A DNA stretch of 36,333 nt from Candidatus Calescibacteriota bacterium. GTDB lineage: Bacteria; CAIJMQ01; JAADFP01. Position numbers and translations under genes: made by a program. Below the pieces are notes generated by a model that worked only from the letters and a program-made list of their open reading frames with translations, had not been told where the DNA came from and searched no databases. Positions 1 to 7,474 of this stretch are shown here, piece after piece (position 1 is the stretch's first letter; each line of letters begins with the position of its first letter). The stretch is from contig JAGGYA010000006.1 in assembly GCA_021162785.1 (NCBI GenBank), positions 1 through 36,333 of the forward strand. The letters are read 5' to 3'.

Positions 1-66
1 AATTAATACACTGGCTCTTTTTCTTTATAAATTGAGGGTAAAAAGGTAAAATTTTAGCGAGGAAGA

Positions 67-324
67 ATGAGGAAAGTTAAAATTTCACATAAACAGCCCA
101 GGCTTTTCTGGTATCTCAAGAAGGGAACTGAACTGGATCTGGATAAACCTGAAGAGCTTGACCTTTATGTTCAGGAAATCCTCACCCATGGAAAAGCAGA
201 AGATGTAAAGGAGCTCCTTCAAATCCTTCCTTTTCCCTCTCTCAAGTCTTCCTTTCAGCGGATTAAAAATTTCCTTCCTCGAGAAGTAAAAAGCTTCTGG
301 GAGAAGAACCTTGGAGATACTTAA
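67..324 (+). CDS. Small partner protein of AbiEii-like gene (DUF6922-like)
   Basis: An 85-aa protein starts at ATG 67 after a purine-rich ribosome site (GAGGAAG). It opens with a PRLFWYL segment and an acidic stretch (ELDLDKPEELDLYVQEIL). Small proteins of this style commonly sit directly before AbiEii-family nucleotidyltransferases and are annotated as DUF6922 or as the antitoxin side. The stop overlaps the next gene by 14 bp, so the two are probably translationally coupled. No DNA-binding motif is obvious. The role as antitoxin or partner is inferred from position only. Confidence 0.65.
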   Translation: MRKVKISHKQPRLFWYLKKGTELDLDKPEELDLYVQEILTHGKAEDVKELLQILPFPSLKSSFQRIKNFLPREVKSFWEKNLGDT

Positions 325-985
325 TTCCCTTCAAAAGGAAGTTCTTAATATTTTCCAGTATTTACCTCCAGAGAAAGAACAATTTTACTTTACGGGTGGG
401 ACCTGTCTTTCCCTCATATATCTTCAGCACCGGAAAAGTCTGGATCTGGATTTCTTCACTCCACATCCTCTATTTATTCAATCCTTTAGCCTGAGTGTGG
501 AAGAAAAATTAAAAGAAAGAGGATTTGAAGTAGAAAGGAAAAGGAGTATTCATTCCTTTGTGGAATTATTAGTGAGTTTCAAAAATGAAACTACCATTAT
601 CCATTTCGCTCAGGATAGCCCATTTCGTCTGGAACCTGTAAAAGAACATCCGGAATATCCTGGAGTAAAAATTGATAGCTTCCAAGATATCTCAGCCAAT
701 AAAATTCTTGCCCTCTTCGGCAGGGCTTTACCCAGAGATTTTCTGGATATTTACTTCATTTCCCAGAAAATAGAAAAAGACAGCCTTCTCAACTTAGCGA
801 GAAAAAAGGATCCAGGATTCGACCTCTACTGGTTTGGGATAGCACTGGAACAAATTCACCGCTATACTTCAGAAACTTTTGAAATGCATCTTCTCCTAAA
901 AAAGGTTTCCTTTCTCCAAATCAGGAATTTCTTTGAGGAATGGCAGAAAGAGATCTTTTCCCAACTGAAAGGGAAAAACACTTAA
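311..985 (+). CDS. Nucleotidyltransferase, AbiEii/AbiGii toxin family
   Basis: This 224-aa protein carries the nucleotidyltransferase signature near residues 28-48: FTGGTCLSLIYL followed by KSLDLDFFT, the GG...S-x-D-x-D form of AbiEii-like NTases. AbiEii toxins of type IV TA systems transfer nucleotides to RNA or tRNA targets, with metal held by the paired Asp residues. The start is TTG 311, 5 bp after GGGAGAAG and inside the upstream gene; no early ATG exists in this frame. It pairs with the 85-aa gene before it. Length is somewhat below long AbiEii proteins (about 300 aa), so it may be a compact variant. Family is fairly sure; toxin activity is not shown. Confidence 0.8.
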   Translation: MEILNSLQKEVLNIFQYLPPEKEQFYFTGGTCLSLIYLQHRKSLDLDFFTPHPLFIQSFSLSVEEKLKERGFEVERKRSIHSFVELLVSFKNETTIIHFAQDSPFRLEPVKEHPEYPGVKIDSFQDISANKILALFGRALPRDFLDIYFISQKIEKDSLLNLARKKDPGFDLYWFGIALEQIHRYTSETFEMHLLLKKVSFLQIRNFFEEWQKEIFSQLKGKNT

Positions 986-1168
986 ATCCTCTCTACTTCT
1001 CTTAAAAAATTCATTTTTCAGCTCAAGTCATAAGGAGGGTTAGAAAAAAACAAGCAGAAAGGCTCAAGGATAAATTTTTCTCTATGGTTAATTACCCCCC
1101 CCACTAAAAATAAGTAGCTACTCAATTTATTCATGCTCTTTTCAGAAATTAGGGTGTCGAACTTGAGC

Positions 1169-2206
1169 CTAATGCTTTATTCCTTGTAAGAAAAATCCAT
1201 TGCTTGCCCCAATTAACCGAAAAGGCGTATCTATTAAGTAAAACAGAGGATAGAGTATGTTCAGTATTCTATTTAATAACCTCCACTTAAGAGGAGGAGG
1301 TATAGCAAGCTGTGGGTTTTTGGGGTTGAATATGGAAGGTGGACTTTTCTTAATCTTACCCTTACGGCGGTATTGCAGGATTAAATAAAGCAATTCATTA
1401 AAAGCCAAAGTAAAAAAGGTATCAAAATAAGTGATTTTTAATTTTGTCATTCCTTTGGTTTCCAAGAGTTTTTTTACTTCATTGGCATCAAGAAACTTCT
1501 CCGGGTCGTGGTCATCCAAGTGACCTTTATCTACTCCCAGTCTGCGGAAAGTTATGAGCCTCAGGAAACAGTGCCAGGTAAAGAGTTGTTTTTTGTTCAG
1601 AGTATAAACAAGGAGTTTACCACCGGGTTTAAGCACTCGCACCATCTCTTCTAAGGCAGTTAAAGGATTTGAGAGATGCTCCAGGGTATCCAGTGAAATA
1701 ACCAGGTCAAAAGAATTGTCCCGAAATGGTAAAGATTCTGCATCGCCTACCCAATACTCATTAGTCAGGGGATTATAGCAACGGGCTATTTTTATTGCTT
1801 CTATGGATATATCGAGACCTACTCCTTTCATATCATAATGGGCACAAATTTTATTCAGGATTTCTCCTCTCCCGCATCCTACATCCAGAACTTTCCCTTT
1901 CCTCTCAATCAATGCATCCAGCAAATTTCTCAGGGCAATGACCTTGAGGTTACCGGCAATTTTTAGCCCCCAATTGTCTGTAGCTACTATTTGTGGAAGG
2001 GAAGGGTTGAGGGAAAATTCTCTCATAAATCGGTCATAAGTTTCTTTCTGATGTCGTTTCCAGGGGTCATCTATCTCTTTATGAAGGATGGGAATGCCAT
2101 CCTCAATGGGGAAGATATTTCCACAATTTTCACATATGAGGGAGTCTTCTTCCTCCTTTAAATCCCCCTTGCAACAGGGAGAAACTAAGTATTCTGGCAG
2201 ATTCAT
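1169..2206 (-). CDS. SAM methyltransferase with Trm112-like zinc domain
   Basis: A 345-aa class I methyltransferase. Residues 1-45 look like a Trm112-type zinc ribbon with two Cys pairs (SPCCKGDL and CENCG), then PIEDGIPIL, which is typical of this domain. Residues about 100-215 form the SAM-binding Rossmann domain: VLDVGCGRGE is motif I and LVISLDTLEHL is the post-motif acidic segment seen in methyltransferase type 11. The C-terminal 100 residues are basic and hydrophobic (YLIDTPFRLIGASNG) and may touch the membrane. The start at 2206 has GGGAG just upstream. It stands alone on the minus strand. The substrate cannot be told; such proteins often modify lipids, quinones or glycans. Confidence 0.85.
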   Translation of the reverse strand: MNLPEYLVSPCCKGDLKEEEDSLICENCGNIFPIEDGIPILHKEIDDPWKRHQKETYDRFMREFSLNPSLPQIVATDNWGLKIAGNLKVIALRNLLDALIERKGKVLDVGCGRGEILNKICAHYDMKGVGLDISIEAIKIARCYNPLTNEYWVGDAESLPFRDNSFDLVISLDTLEHLSNPLTALEEMVRVLKPGGKLLVYTLNKKQLFTWHCFLRLITFRRLGVDKGHLDDHDPEKFLDANEVKKLLETKGMTKLKITYFDTFFTLAFNELLYLILQYRRKGKIKKSPPSIFNPKNPQLAIPPPLKWRLLNRILNILYPLFYLIDTPFRLIGASNGFFLQGIKH

Positions 2207-2459
2207 TCTCCCAATGCTTTTTCTTTATCCATTACTCTAAAAGATTACCAATTTTTTATCAAACTCAAAACCAACAAGCTGCAGGACCATTATAAACCAA
2301 TACTTACACCTTATTCCATCCTGAAAGAGATGCATTACTCCGTAAGACATAGGATCTTCTGCATTCCCCTACCATAAACAATTTTTTCCGTTTACATAAA
2401 GTCCACTTCATCATTTTTAAAAAATAGGTAGCTACCATTTTTAAAATTTCTCTTCATCC

Positions 2460-2488
2460 TTGAGGGGGGATTAGGAGTGGTATATTAT
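2460..2488 (+). promoter_or_regulatory. Predicted sigma-70-type promoter
   Basis: TTGAGG (2460-2465) is followed by a 17-bp spacer and TATTAT (2483-2488). It sits 29 bp before the ATG of a short signal-peptide ORF at 2518 and would also serve the methyltransferase gene at 2670. The rest of the 2207-2517 gap shows nothing else that I can support. Prediction from sequence pattern only. Confidence 0.45.
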
Positions 2489-2517
2489 ATTGTGATTGTA
2501 AAGATGAGGAGTGAAAA

Positions 2518-2694
2518 ATGAAGAAAGATATTTTTCTTCCCCTTTTACTAATCCTTTCCTTCTCTCTACTGGCCGATGTCTCCCTTGTGCGGAAGATCAA
2601 GCTTCCCTGTCTTCAATTTGAGAAGTTTTTCTTTAACTGGAGGGAAAAATTAAAAGGAGGTATTTCAAAATGGGATTTTTGCGTTTTCCTTTGA
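2518..2694 (+). pseudogene. Short signal-peptide ORF, probable truncated gene
   Basis: A 58-aa reading frame starts at ATG 2518 with an AGGAG site 4-8 bases upstream and a plausible promoter before it. It begins with a clear export signal: MKKD, then a hydrophobic run (IFLPLLLILSFSLLADV), then a basic segment with Cys. It then runs out, with its stop inside the next gene (25-bp overlap with 2670). The well-formed start and missing body suggest the 5' end of an exported protein whose remainder was deleted. A genuine small leader or exported peptide is the alternative. Confidence 0.4.
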
Positions 2695-3755
2695 AGAAAC
2701 CAAAACCTGATGCGAAGTATTTTCTTGATGTATTACTGAAAAGGCGTGAACCAGCTTATGTGCCTTTGTTTGAATACATTGTGAATGAGCCGGTTATGAA
2801 ACGATTGGTTGAAGAAGTTCTTGGACGAAAATGGGTTCCTTTTGGCCCTGATCGGGAATCGCAAATGCGTTACTTAGATAACTACATTGAAGTTTTTTAT
2901 CGTCTGGGATTTGACCAGATTCGTTTTGAGTATGGAGTGGTCTTCCCCCAAAAATTTGCACGAATCGGTGAGGATGGTAGAAGCTGGGTGAATGACCACA
3001 CGGGTGCCATTAGTTCATGGGAAGATTTTGAAAATTATCCCTGGCCATCGGGAAAAGATGTGGACCTTTTCCCATACGAATATTTATCAAAAAATTTACC
3101 AGAAGGGATGGGACTTATTGCCAGTTCATGTGGGGGAGTATTTGAAGCAGTGAAAAATAGTCTTTTAGGTTTTGAAAAACTGGCCTATATGCTCTATGAT
3201 GACCCTAAACTGGTTGAAGCAGTCTTTGAACGGGCAGGACAGGCTATCTATGAGTTTTACCAGCAAATAGTGGGTTTACCCCGCCTTATAGGATTCTGTC
3301 AGGGAGATGATATGGGTTTCAAAACGCAAACTCTCATCTCTCCTGATGCTCTCAGAAAGTATGTATTACCCTGGCATAAGAAATTTGCTGAATTAGCGCA
3401 TAAACATGGACTGGTTTACTTCCTCCATTCCTGTGGAAATATTGAGGCAGTGATGGAGGATCTTATCGAAGATGTGAAGATCGATGGTAAACATTCGTTT
3501 GAGGACGCCATTATGCCTGTATGGGAGTTTAAGAAAAAGTATGGGGATAAAATTGCTGTGCTTGGTGGAGTGGACATGGATAAACTTGCAAGATTACCTG
3601 AGAAGGAGTTACGGGCATATGTGCGATATATTCTTGAGGAATGTTCGCCAAGGGGTGGTTTTGCCATTGGTTCGGGTAATTCAATACCGGATTATGTATC
3701 CATGGAGAACTATCTCATCATGCTTGATGAAGCACTTGCCTGGGGAGAGAGGTAA
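2670..3755 (+). CDS. Uroporphyrinogen decarboxylase-family methyltransferase (MtaA-like)
   Basis: A 361-aa TIM-barrel protein of the URO-D superfamily. It resembles the branch that contains corrinoid:coenzyme M methyltransferases more than heme-pathway HemE. Visible marks are SSCGGVFEA (about residue 151), the GDDMGF turn, and YFLHSCGNIEAVMEDL (about 250), whose His and Cys match the zinc ligands of MtaA/MtbA-type enzymes. A strong AAAGGAGG site lies 9 bp before ATG 2670. No corrinoid protein or MtaB-like partner is nearby, so the methyl donor and acceptor are unknown. Many bacteria carry such orphan members of unproven function. Family assignment is firm; reaction is not. Confidence 0.85.
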   Translation: MGFLRFPLKKPKPDAKYFLDVLLKRREPAYVPLFEYIVNEPVMKRLVEEVLGRKWVPFGPDRESQMRYLDNYIEVFYRLGFDQIRFEYGVVFPQKFARIGEDGRSWVNDHTGAISSWEDFENYPWPSGKDVDLFPYEYLSKNLPEGMGLIASSCGGVFEAVKNSLLGFEKLAYMLYDDPKLVEAVFERAGQAIYEFYQQIVGLPRLIGFCQGDDMGFKTQTLISPDALRKYVLPWHKKFAELAHKHGLVYFLHSCGNIEAVMEDLIEDVKIDGKHSFEDAIMPVWEFKKKYGDKIAVLGGVDMDKLARLPEKELRAYVRYILEECSPRGGFAIGSGNSIPDYVSMENYLIMLDEALAWGER

Positions 3756-3837
3756 AAAACTCTACCATATCTTATGCAGAAAAACTTCTAATTAAAGAGG
3801 TTCTATTGAAAGATTTTATGCGAAAAAGGAGGGAAAT

Positions 3838-4056
3838 GTGATTTTATGGGTTCTTGGTATCCTGCTAATTTTAATTGTGGGTATTTCCTGTCTCATTGCT
3901 GAGCGGGAAAAGAAAGAGGAAATAACCACTGAGGAACTTGCTCGAAAGGTAGATGAATTTCTTCGAAGTTCCCCAAAAATTAAAGAGGAAGTGGAGGATG
4001 AAGAAGATGAAGAGGATAATGAAGATTCTGAACAAAACACTCCTTTCCCCTTCTGA
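3838..4056 (+). CDS. Small single-pass membrane protein with acidic tail
   Basis: A 72-aa protein with GTG start at 3838, placed 5 bp after an AAGGAGGG site. Residues 1-20 form one membrane segment (ILWVLGILLILIVGISCLIA). The remainder is a charged cytoplasmic-type region ending in a run of Glu and Asp (EEVEDEEDEEDNEDSE). I do not recognise a family. The very good ribosome site and the amphipathic design favour a real gene. It lies 82 bp downstream of the URO-D-family gene and may share its transcript. Confidence 0.55.
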   Translation: MILWVLGILLILIVGISCLIAEREKKEEITTEELARKVDEFLRSSPKIKEEVEDEEDEEDNEDSEQNTPFPF

Positions 4057-4417
4057 CCCTGACTGGATTAAAAGCGTTTGTGCCAAAAATCGATTATCTC
4101 GGGTATTACTGGGAAGGGGACAATCTCAATTTAACTCTTTCCACTACTCAAGCAAAAAACGCTTTAAAAATTATCCACTTAAGCAGAAGATATGAAAGAA
4201 AAACGCTTTTTCCACTTTTATTTCTCCAAAAAAGAAAGAATTAAAATTGCATTATCATTAAAAACTTAGGAAAAGAGAACATTTTTTCTATAAGATAATA
4301 AATCTTTGGTTTTAAAAAGGATTGGGCAAATATTTTTAACTTTTCTTTTTATATACTCTTCTCACCTAAATTTAATTTTGGTAAAATTCACTAACTGCAC
4401 CTGTATTGGATATTGAG
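4032..4417 (+). other. Gap with a coding-like stretch lacking a start
   Basis: No complete gene is seen between 4057 and 4417. Frame 4032-4244 is open for 70 codons and reads like natural protein (for example GLKAFVPKIDYLGYYWEGDN, then AKNALKIIHLSRRY), but it has no start codon and begins inside the 3' end of the 72-aa gene in another frame. It may be the tail of a frameshifted or deleted gene. The rest (4245-4417) is A+T-rich and appears to be spacer leading to the hicA promoter. Confidence 0.3.
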
Positions 4418-4438
4418 TGATATCAAATATGATATAAT
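4418..4438 (+). promoter_or_regulatory. hicA promoter with overlapping palindromic operator
   Basis: An inverted repeat, ATATCA (4420-4425), 4-bp spacer, TGATAT (4430-4435), overlaps a consensus TATAAT -10 box (4433-4438) preceded by an extended TGA. TGATAT also occurs as a direct repeat at 4418 and 4430. The position is right for autorepression by the ribbon-helix-helix part of HicB. Transcription would begin near 4445, only about 6 bp before the GTG start, so the leader is nearly absent. Confidence 0.55.
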
Positions 4439-4450
4439 GGGGAGGTGTGA

Positions 4451-4720
4451 GTGGCGAAGATAGAGAGGTTGGTCCGAAAAATGCTGAACAAACCTGCAGA
4501 AATGTTGTTCACTGAAGTAGAGTATGTACTTAATTATTTTGGATTTATCAAAAACACTCCCAAAGGTGGGAGTCATTTTATTTTTAGAAAAGGGGAGGAG
4601 TACATTACGGTGCCAAGAAAGAAGAAAAAGGTAAAAAGAGGTTATATATTGAGGATTATTGAAATGTTAAATCTGGAGGAGTGGTATGAGAACCTCAAAA
4701 AAGAGGGAAGAATTAATTAA
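4451..4720 (+). CDS. hicA: HicA-family mRNA interferase toxin
   Basis: An 89-aa protein with the HicA fold signature: GFIKNTPKGGSHFIFRKGEE then ITVPRKKKKVKRGYILRIIE. HicA toxins are small double-stranded-RNA-binding-fold ribonucleases that cut translated mRNA. The catalytic His of the G-SH-F motif is His42, with the usual TVP strand and basic patch after it. The N-terminal 20 residues are longer than in minimal HicA proteins. The start is GTG 4451; the upstream in-frame GTG at 4445 is followed directly by TGA. Its end overlaps hicB by 35 bp, giving the usual toxin-then-antitoxin order. Confidence 0.88.
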   Translation: MAKIERLVRKMLNKPAEMLFTEVEYVLNYFGFIKNTPKGGSHFIFRKGEEYITVPRKKKKVKRGYILRIIEMLNLEEWYENLKKEGRIN

Positions 4721-5150
4721 TTATTACCTGAGTCTACCCTATACGGTAAAAATAATGGAAGAAGAGACTGGTGGGTTCCATGTAGAAATTGAGGAGCTCC
4801 CGGGATGCATGAGTTACGGAGATACTTTAGAAGAAGCTTACAAAAATATAAAGGATGCCCAGAAGCTCTGGATTAAGACTGCACTTGAGAATGGTAAAGA
4901 AATTCCTCTACCTCGGATAAAGGAGGAGTATTCGGGCAGAATCCTCATCCGAATACCTAAGAGTTTGCATAAAAAACTTGTGAAGGAAGCCAGGAAAGAG
5001 GGGATAAGTCTTAATCAGTACATCCTTTACCTTCTTTCGGAAAGGCACACTATTAAATCCGAGAAAAAATGGGAGGAGGTTAGTAAAGAATTGTATAAAG
5101 AAAAGGGGGGTAAAATAATACCCTTCCCTGTCACGAAGCTGGGAGTATAA
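4686..5150 (+). CDS. hicB: HicB-family antitoxin with RHH domain and C-terminal tail
   Basis: A 154-aa antitoxin. Residues 14-77 form the HicB partial RNase-H-like fold (YTVKIMEEETGGFHVEIEEL, then PGCMSYGDTLEEAYKNIKDA) that blocks HicA. Residues 83-120 are a ribbon-helix-helix DNA-binding domain (GRILIRIPKSLHKKLVKEA, ISLNQYILYLLSER) that would bind the palindrome over the hicA promoter. A further 34-residue tail (121-154), with a Trp, a Tyr and IIPFPV, follows the RHH. In TAC systems such a tail is the chaperone-addiction region, so it may be bound by the SecB-like protein encoded 4 bp downstream. GGAGGAG precedes ATG 4686. Tail function is inferred. Confidence 0.88.
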   Translation: MRTSKKREELINYYLSLPYTVKIMEEETGGFHVEIEELPGCMSYGDTLEEAYKNIKDAQKLWIKTALENGKEIPLPRIKEEYSGRILIRIPKSLHKKLVKEARKEGISLNQYILYLLSERHTIKSEKKWEEVSKELYKEKGGKIIPFPVTKLGV

Positions 5151-5154
5151 GGGA

Positions 5155-5568
5155 ATGGAGAAAAAAGAAAGTGATTATCTGGAACTGATTAAAAACCTCA
5201 AAATTAAAAATTTAAGGATTACCTCTTTGAATGCATGGATAGCGGAAGATTTTTCCCCTCCTGCAGAAATAAGAACCAAGGATAAAGCAGAATTAATAAC
5301 CGGTGAAGGCAATGGTTTTAAAGTGCTTCACCTTTACCAAATAAGAGGGAAAAAAGAGGGAGAAAAAGAAGTGAAATTCAAAATCGATGTAACTTTTGAA
5401 ATCACATATGAATCAAATCTGCAAATAACACCTGAAGAGTTTGAAATCTTTCGAAAAGCAAATTTATACCTTCATACATGGCCATATCTCAGAGAGCTTG
5501 TTCAGGAAGTAACTTTAAAAATGGGTTTACCTCCCTTAATTCTCTCTCCTTATTTAATAAAACCTTGA
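5155..5568 (+). CDS. SecB-like chaperone of a TAC system
   Basis: A 137-aa protein with the outline of SecB. The N-terminal half has alternating strand-like segments (KNLRITSLNAWIAEDF; EVKFKIDVTFEITYES). The C-terminal helix region reads LHTWPYLRELVQEVTLKMGL then PPLILSPYL, matching the SecB pattern of a proline, (Y/R)E-V, G-x-PPL-x-L-x-P. Solitary SecB-like proteins tied to TA pairs are the chaperones of toxin-antitoxin-chaperone systems, where they fold and protect the antitoxin. It starts 4 bp after hicB and is surely cotranscribed. A general export SecB is less likely given length and context. Confidence 0.75.
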   Translation: MEKKESDYLELIKNLKIKNLRITSLNAWIAEDFSPPAEIRTKDKAELITGEGNGFKVLHLYQIRGKKEGEKEVKFKIDVTFEITYESNLQITPEEFEIFRKANLYLHTWPYLRELVQEVTLKMGLPPLILSPYLIKP

Positions 5569-5683
5569 CTCAGGCTTTCCATTGTTTTTCCCTGAGAATA
5601 GTATCTGTGATAGTAAAATTTTTCAGAGGAAGTAGGAAATAGAAAAGGGTTAAAATAAAGTGAATAATTGAAAAGGTATAAGT

Positions 5684-7474
5684 ATGACAGCAGGGAAAGT
5701 AAAAAGGGATTTCTCTGAAATTTCTTTAATTTTTATTCTTTTTCTCCTTTCCAGACTCCTTTTTATTTTCTTTACTCCCTTAAGCAACTACTGCGAAGAA
5801 GCGAAAATTGGGAGTCTTGGGCATGATTTCCTTTTTGAGGGTGGGCTAAAACTCCCTTTCTGGTGTTACATGGATTCCCCTCATGCTGGGGGAAGTATTT
5901 TCTCCAGTTTGATAGCTATTCCTTTTTATTGGATAGTAGGTGATCGTTATCTGGCACTGAAGATTCCTGCATTGATTTTTTCTTTTTTAACCATACTTCT
6001 CTGGTATAAATTACTTGCTAAGGAAATGGGGAGAGAAACCCACATATTCTTCCCTTTCCTTTTCTTTTTTGTGTTTTCAACACCCCATTTTCTCCAGAAA
6101 TCAGTGATCTGGGAAGGGAACTGTGTAGAGTTAATGTTTTTTAATGTAGCCACCACTTACTACTTCTGGAAATACATCTTTTGTGAGACAAAGGCTGTGC
6201 CATTAAAAAGGTTTTTTCTTCTGGGATGGTTAATGGGGTTCACCTGCTGGATACAGTTTATAGGTTTTTACCTTTTTCTTACAATTTTTATCTTTCTTCT
6301 CACTTTAAACCATAAAAGAATTAACTGGAAAGGCTGGGGGAATCTTTTTGGAGGATGCTTAGCTGGGCTTTTACCTTTATGGATTTACAATTTTCTGTAT
6401 GAGTGGGCTACTTTCACTTCTGATGCAAGAGGTAGGTTGATATTTAACTTTAGTTTTAAAAAACTCAAGTCTCTACTCTTTTCCTATCTCCCAGCATCTT
6501 TCCATTTCCTGGATTTGGGGCCGGTTAAAGCAATCTTTCTGGACTTTTTGCTTTACTTCTCTTTTATCGGGGTTGTAATTCTGCACCTTGTAAATCTTCG
6601 GAAAAGGGAAGCAAAATTAAACAGCTTTATTACTTTCCTATTGGGCTATCTTGCTATTTCTATTCTTTTTACTTCATTCACTAATTTTCCTGTAAGCGGC
6701 AGGGAAGAACCTGGATGGAATACCATGGATTTCCATGCAGAATATTACCTTATTTCCCTCCAACCCGTAATTCTTGCTCTTTTCCTTTTTATTCTGAAAT
6801 ACAGGCACAAGTTAATTAATCTTTTTGTAGGTTTAATCTCTGTTTTATTCTTTATCAGTTACCTTAATCTTTTTAACCTTCCTTTCTTCAATGAATATAT
6901 CTTACATCCTAACCACAGCACTTCCATGAATGTTCTTGAGTGTGGGTTCAACTTCGTAAAAAACCCGCATCTCTTTTTAAGGGTCTTACCAAAAATACCC
7001 CCTGAGTTTCGCGAGTTTTACTGGAAAGGGGCAGGAATGGAAGTGGGTTATCTTGTGGATAGAGGCAGAATATCGGAAGTGGAAAAAATCTTAGAACAGT
7101 TAATCCAGGAAATGAAGGAAGGGAAATATCTTCAAGTTTTTGTTGAGGGTGTGAAGGAAAGTGAGGGACAATCTGGTAAAGAGAAAAGGCTACAAGAAAT
7201 ATTTTATCTTCTCAAAAAGTCAGGATTAACTCATATAGACATTATCAGTGCAAGTTCACAGAGGTCGGCATCTATAGGTTTCTTCTTCTCCCATGTTTCT
7301 GGCAGAGGAGTGATTTTTAAAGCATTGTTAACCCATCCCACAGCAACTCCGCCTTTCCCTTCTTTGAGTATTTCCACTGCTCCTGACCCGAGACGGGTAG
7401 CTAAGATTCTATCTATAGCGGTGGGTGAACCTCCTCTTTGCAGGTGTCCAAGAATGAGCACTCGTGTTTCATAA
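5684..7474 (+). CDS. GT-C-type membrane glycosyltransferase-like protein
   Basis: A 596-aa polytopic membrane protein, about ten or more hydrophobic segments between residues 12 and 410. The first outer loop has acidic residues (NYCEEAKIG), followed by PFYWIVGDRYLALKIPALIF, which recalls the PMT/ArnT (GT39-like) pattern, so a lipid-linked sugar transferase is likely. Residues about 420-515 form a soluble tail. The last 80 codons (from 7231) run antisense through the 3' end of pfkA and have low-complexity, non-native composition. The true protein may have ended near 7230 before a stop was lost. ATG 5684 has a modest AAAAGG site. Confidence 0.7.
   Translation: MTAGKVKRDFSEISLIFILFLLSRLLFIFFTPLSNYCEEAKIGSLGHDFLFEGGLKLPFWCYMDSPHAGGSIFSSLIAIPFYWIVGDRYLALKIPALIFSFLTILLWYKLLAKEMGRETHIFFPFLFFFVFSTPHFLQKSVIWEGNCVELMFFNVATTYYFWKYIFCETKAVPLKRFFLLGWLMGFTCWIQFIGFYLFLTIFIFLLTLNHKRINWKGWGNLFGGCLAGLLPLWIYNFLYEWATFTSDARGRLIFNFSFKKLKSLLFSYLPASFHFLDLGPVKAIFLDFLLYFSFIGVVILHLVNLRKREAKLNSFITFLLGYLAISILFTSFTNFPVSGREEPGWNTMDFHAEYYLISLQPVILALFLFILKYRHKLINLFVGLISVLFFISYLNLFNLPFFNEYILHPNHSTSMNVLECGFNFVKNPHLFLRVLPKIPPEFREFYWKGAGMEVGYLVDRGRISEVEKILEQLIQEMKEGKYLQVFVEGVKESEGQSGKEKRLQEIFYLLKKSGLTHIDIISASSQRSASIGFFFSHVSGRGVIFKALLTHPTATPPFPSLSISTAPDPRRVAKILSIAVGEPPLCRCPRMSTRVS

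Noticed and set aside
3416-3667. 83-aa minus-strand frame within the URO-D-family gene
   Set aside because: Antisense shadow of a strongly supported gene, with no ribosome site or family features.
3953-4195. 80-aa plus-strand frame overlapping the acidic small membrane protein
   Set aside because: Starts inside the better-supported gene at 3838, has no ribosome site and is composed mostly of Lys/Arg/Ser runs.
5569-5596. CTCAGG...CCTGAG inverted repeat after the SecB-like gene
   Set aside because: Six-base arms with a 16-base loop and no T-run after it; not convincing as a terminator.
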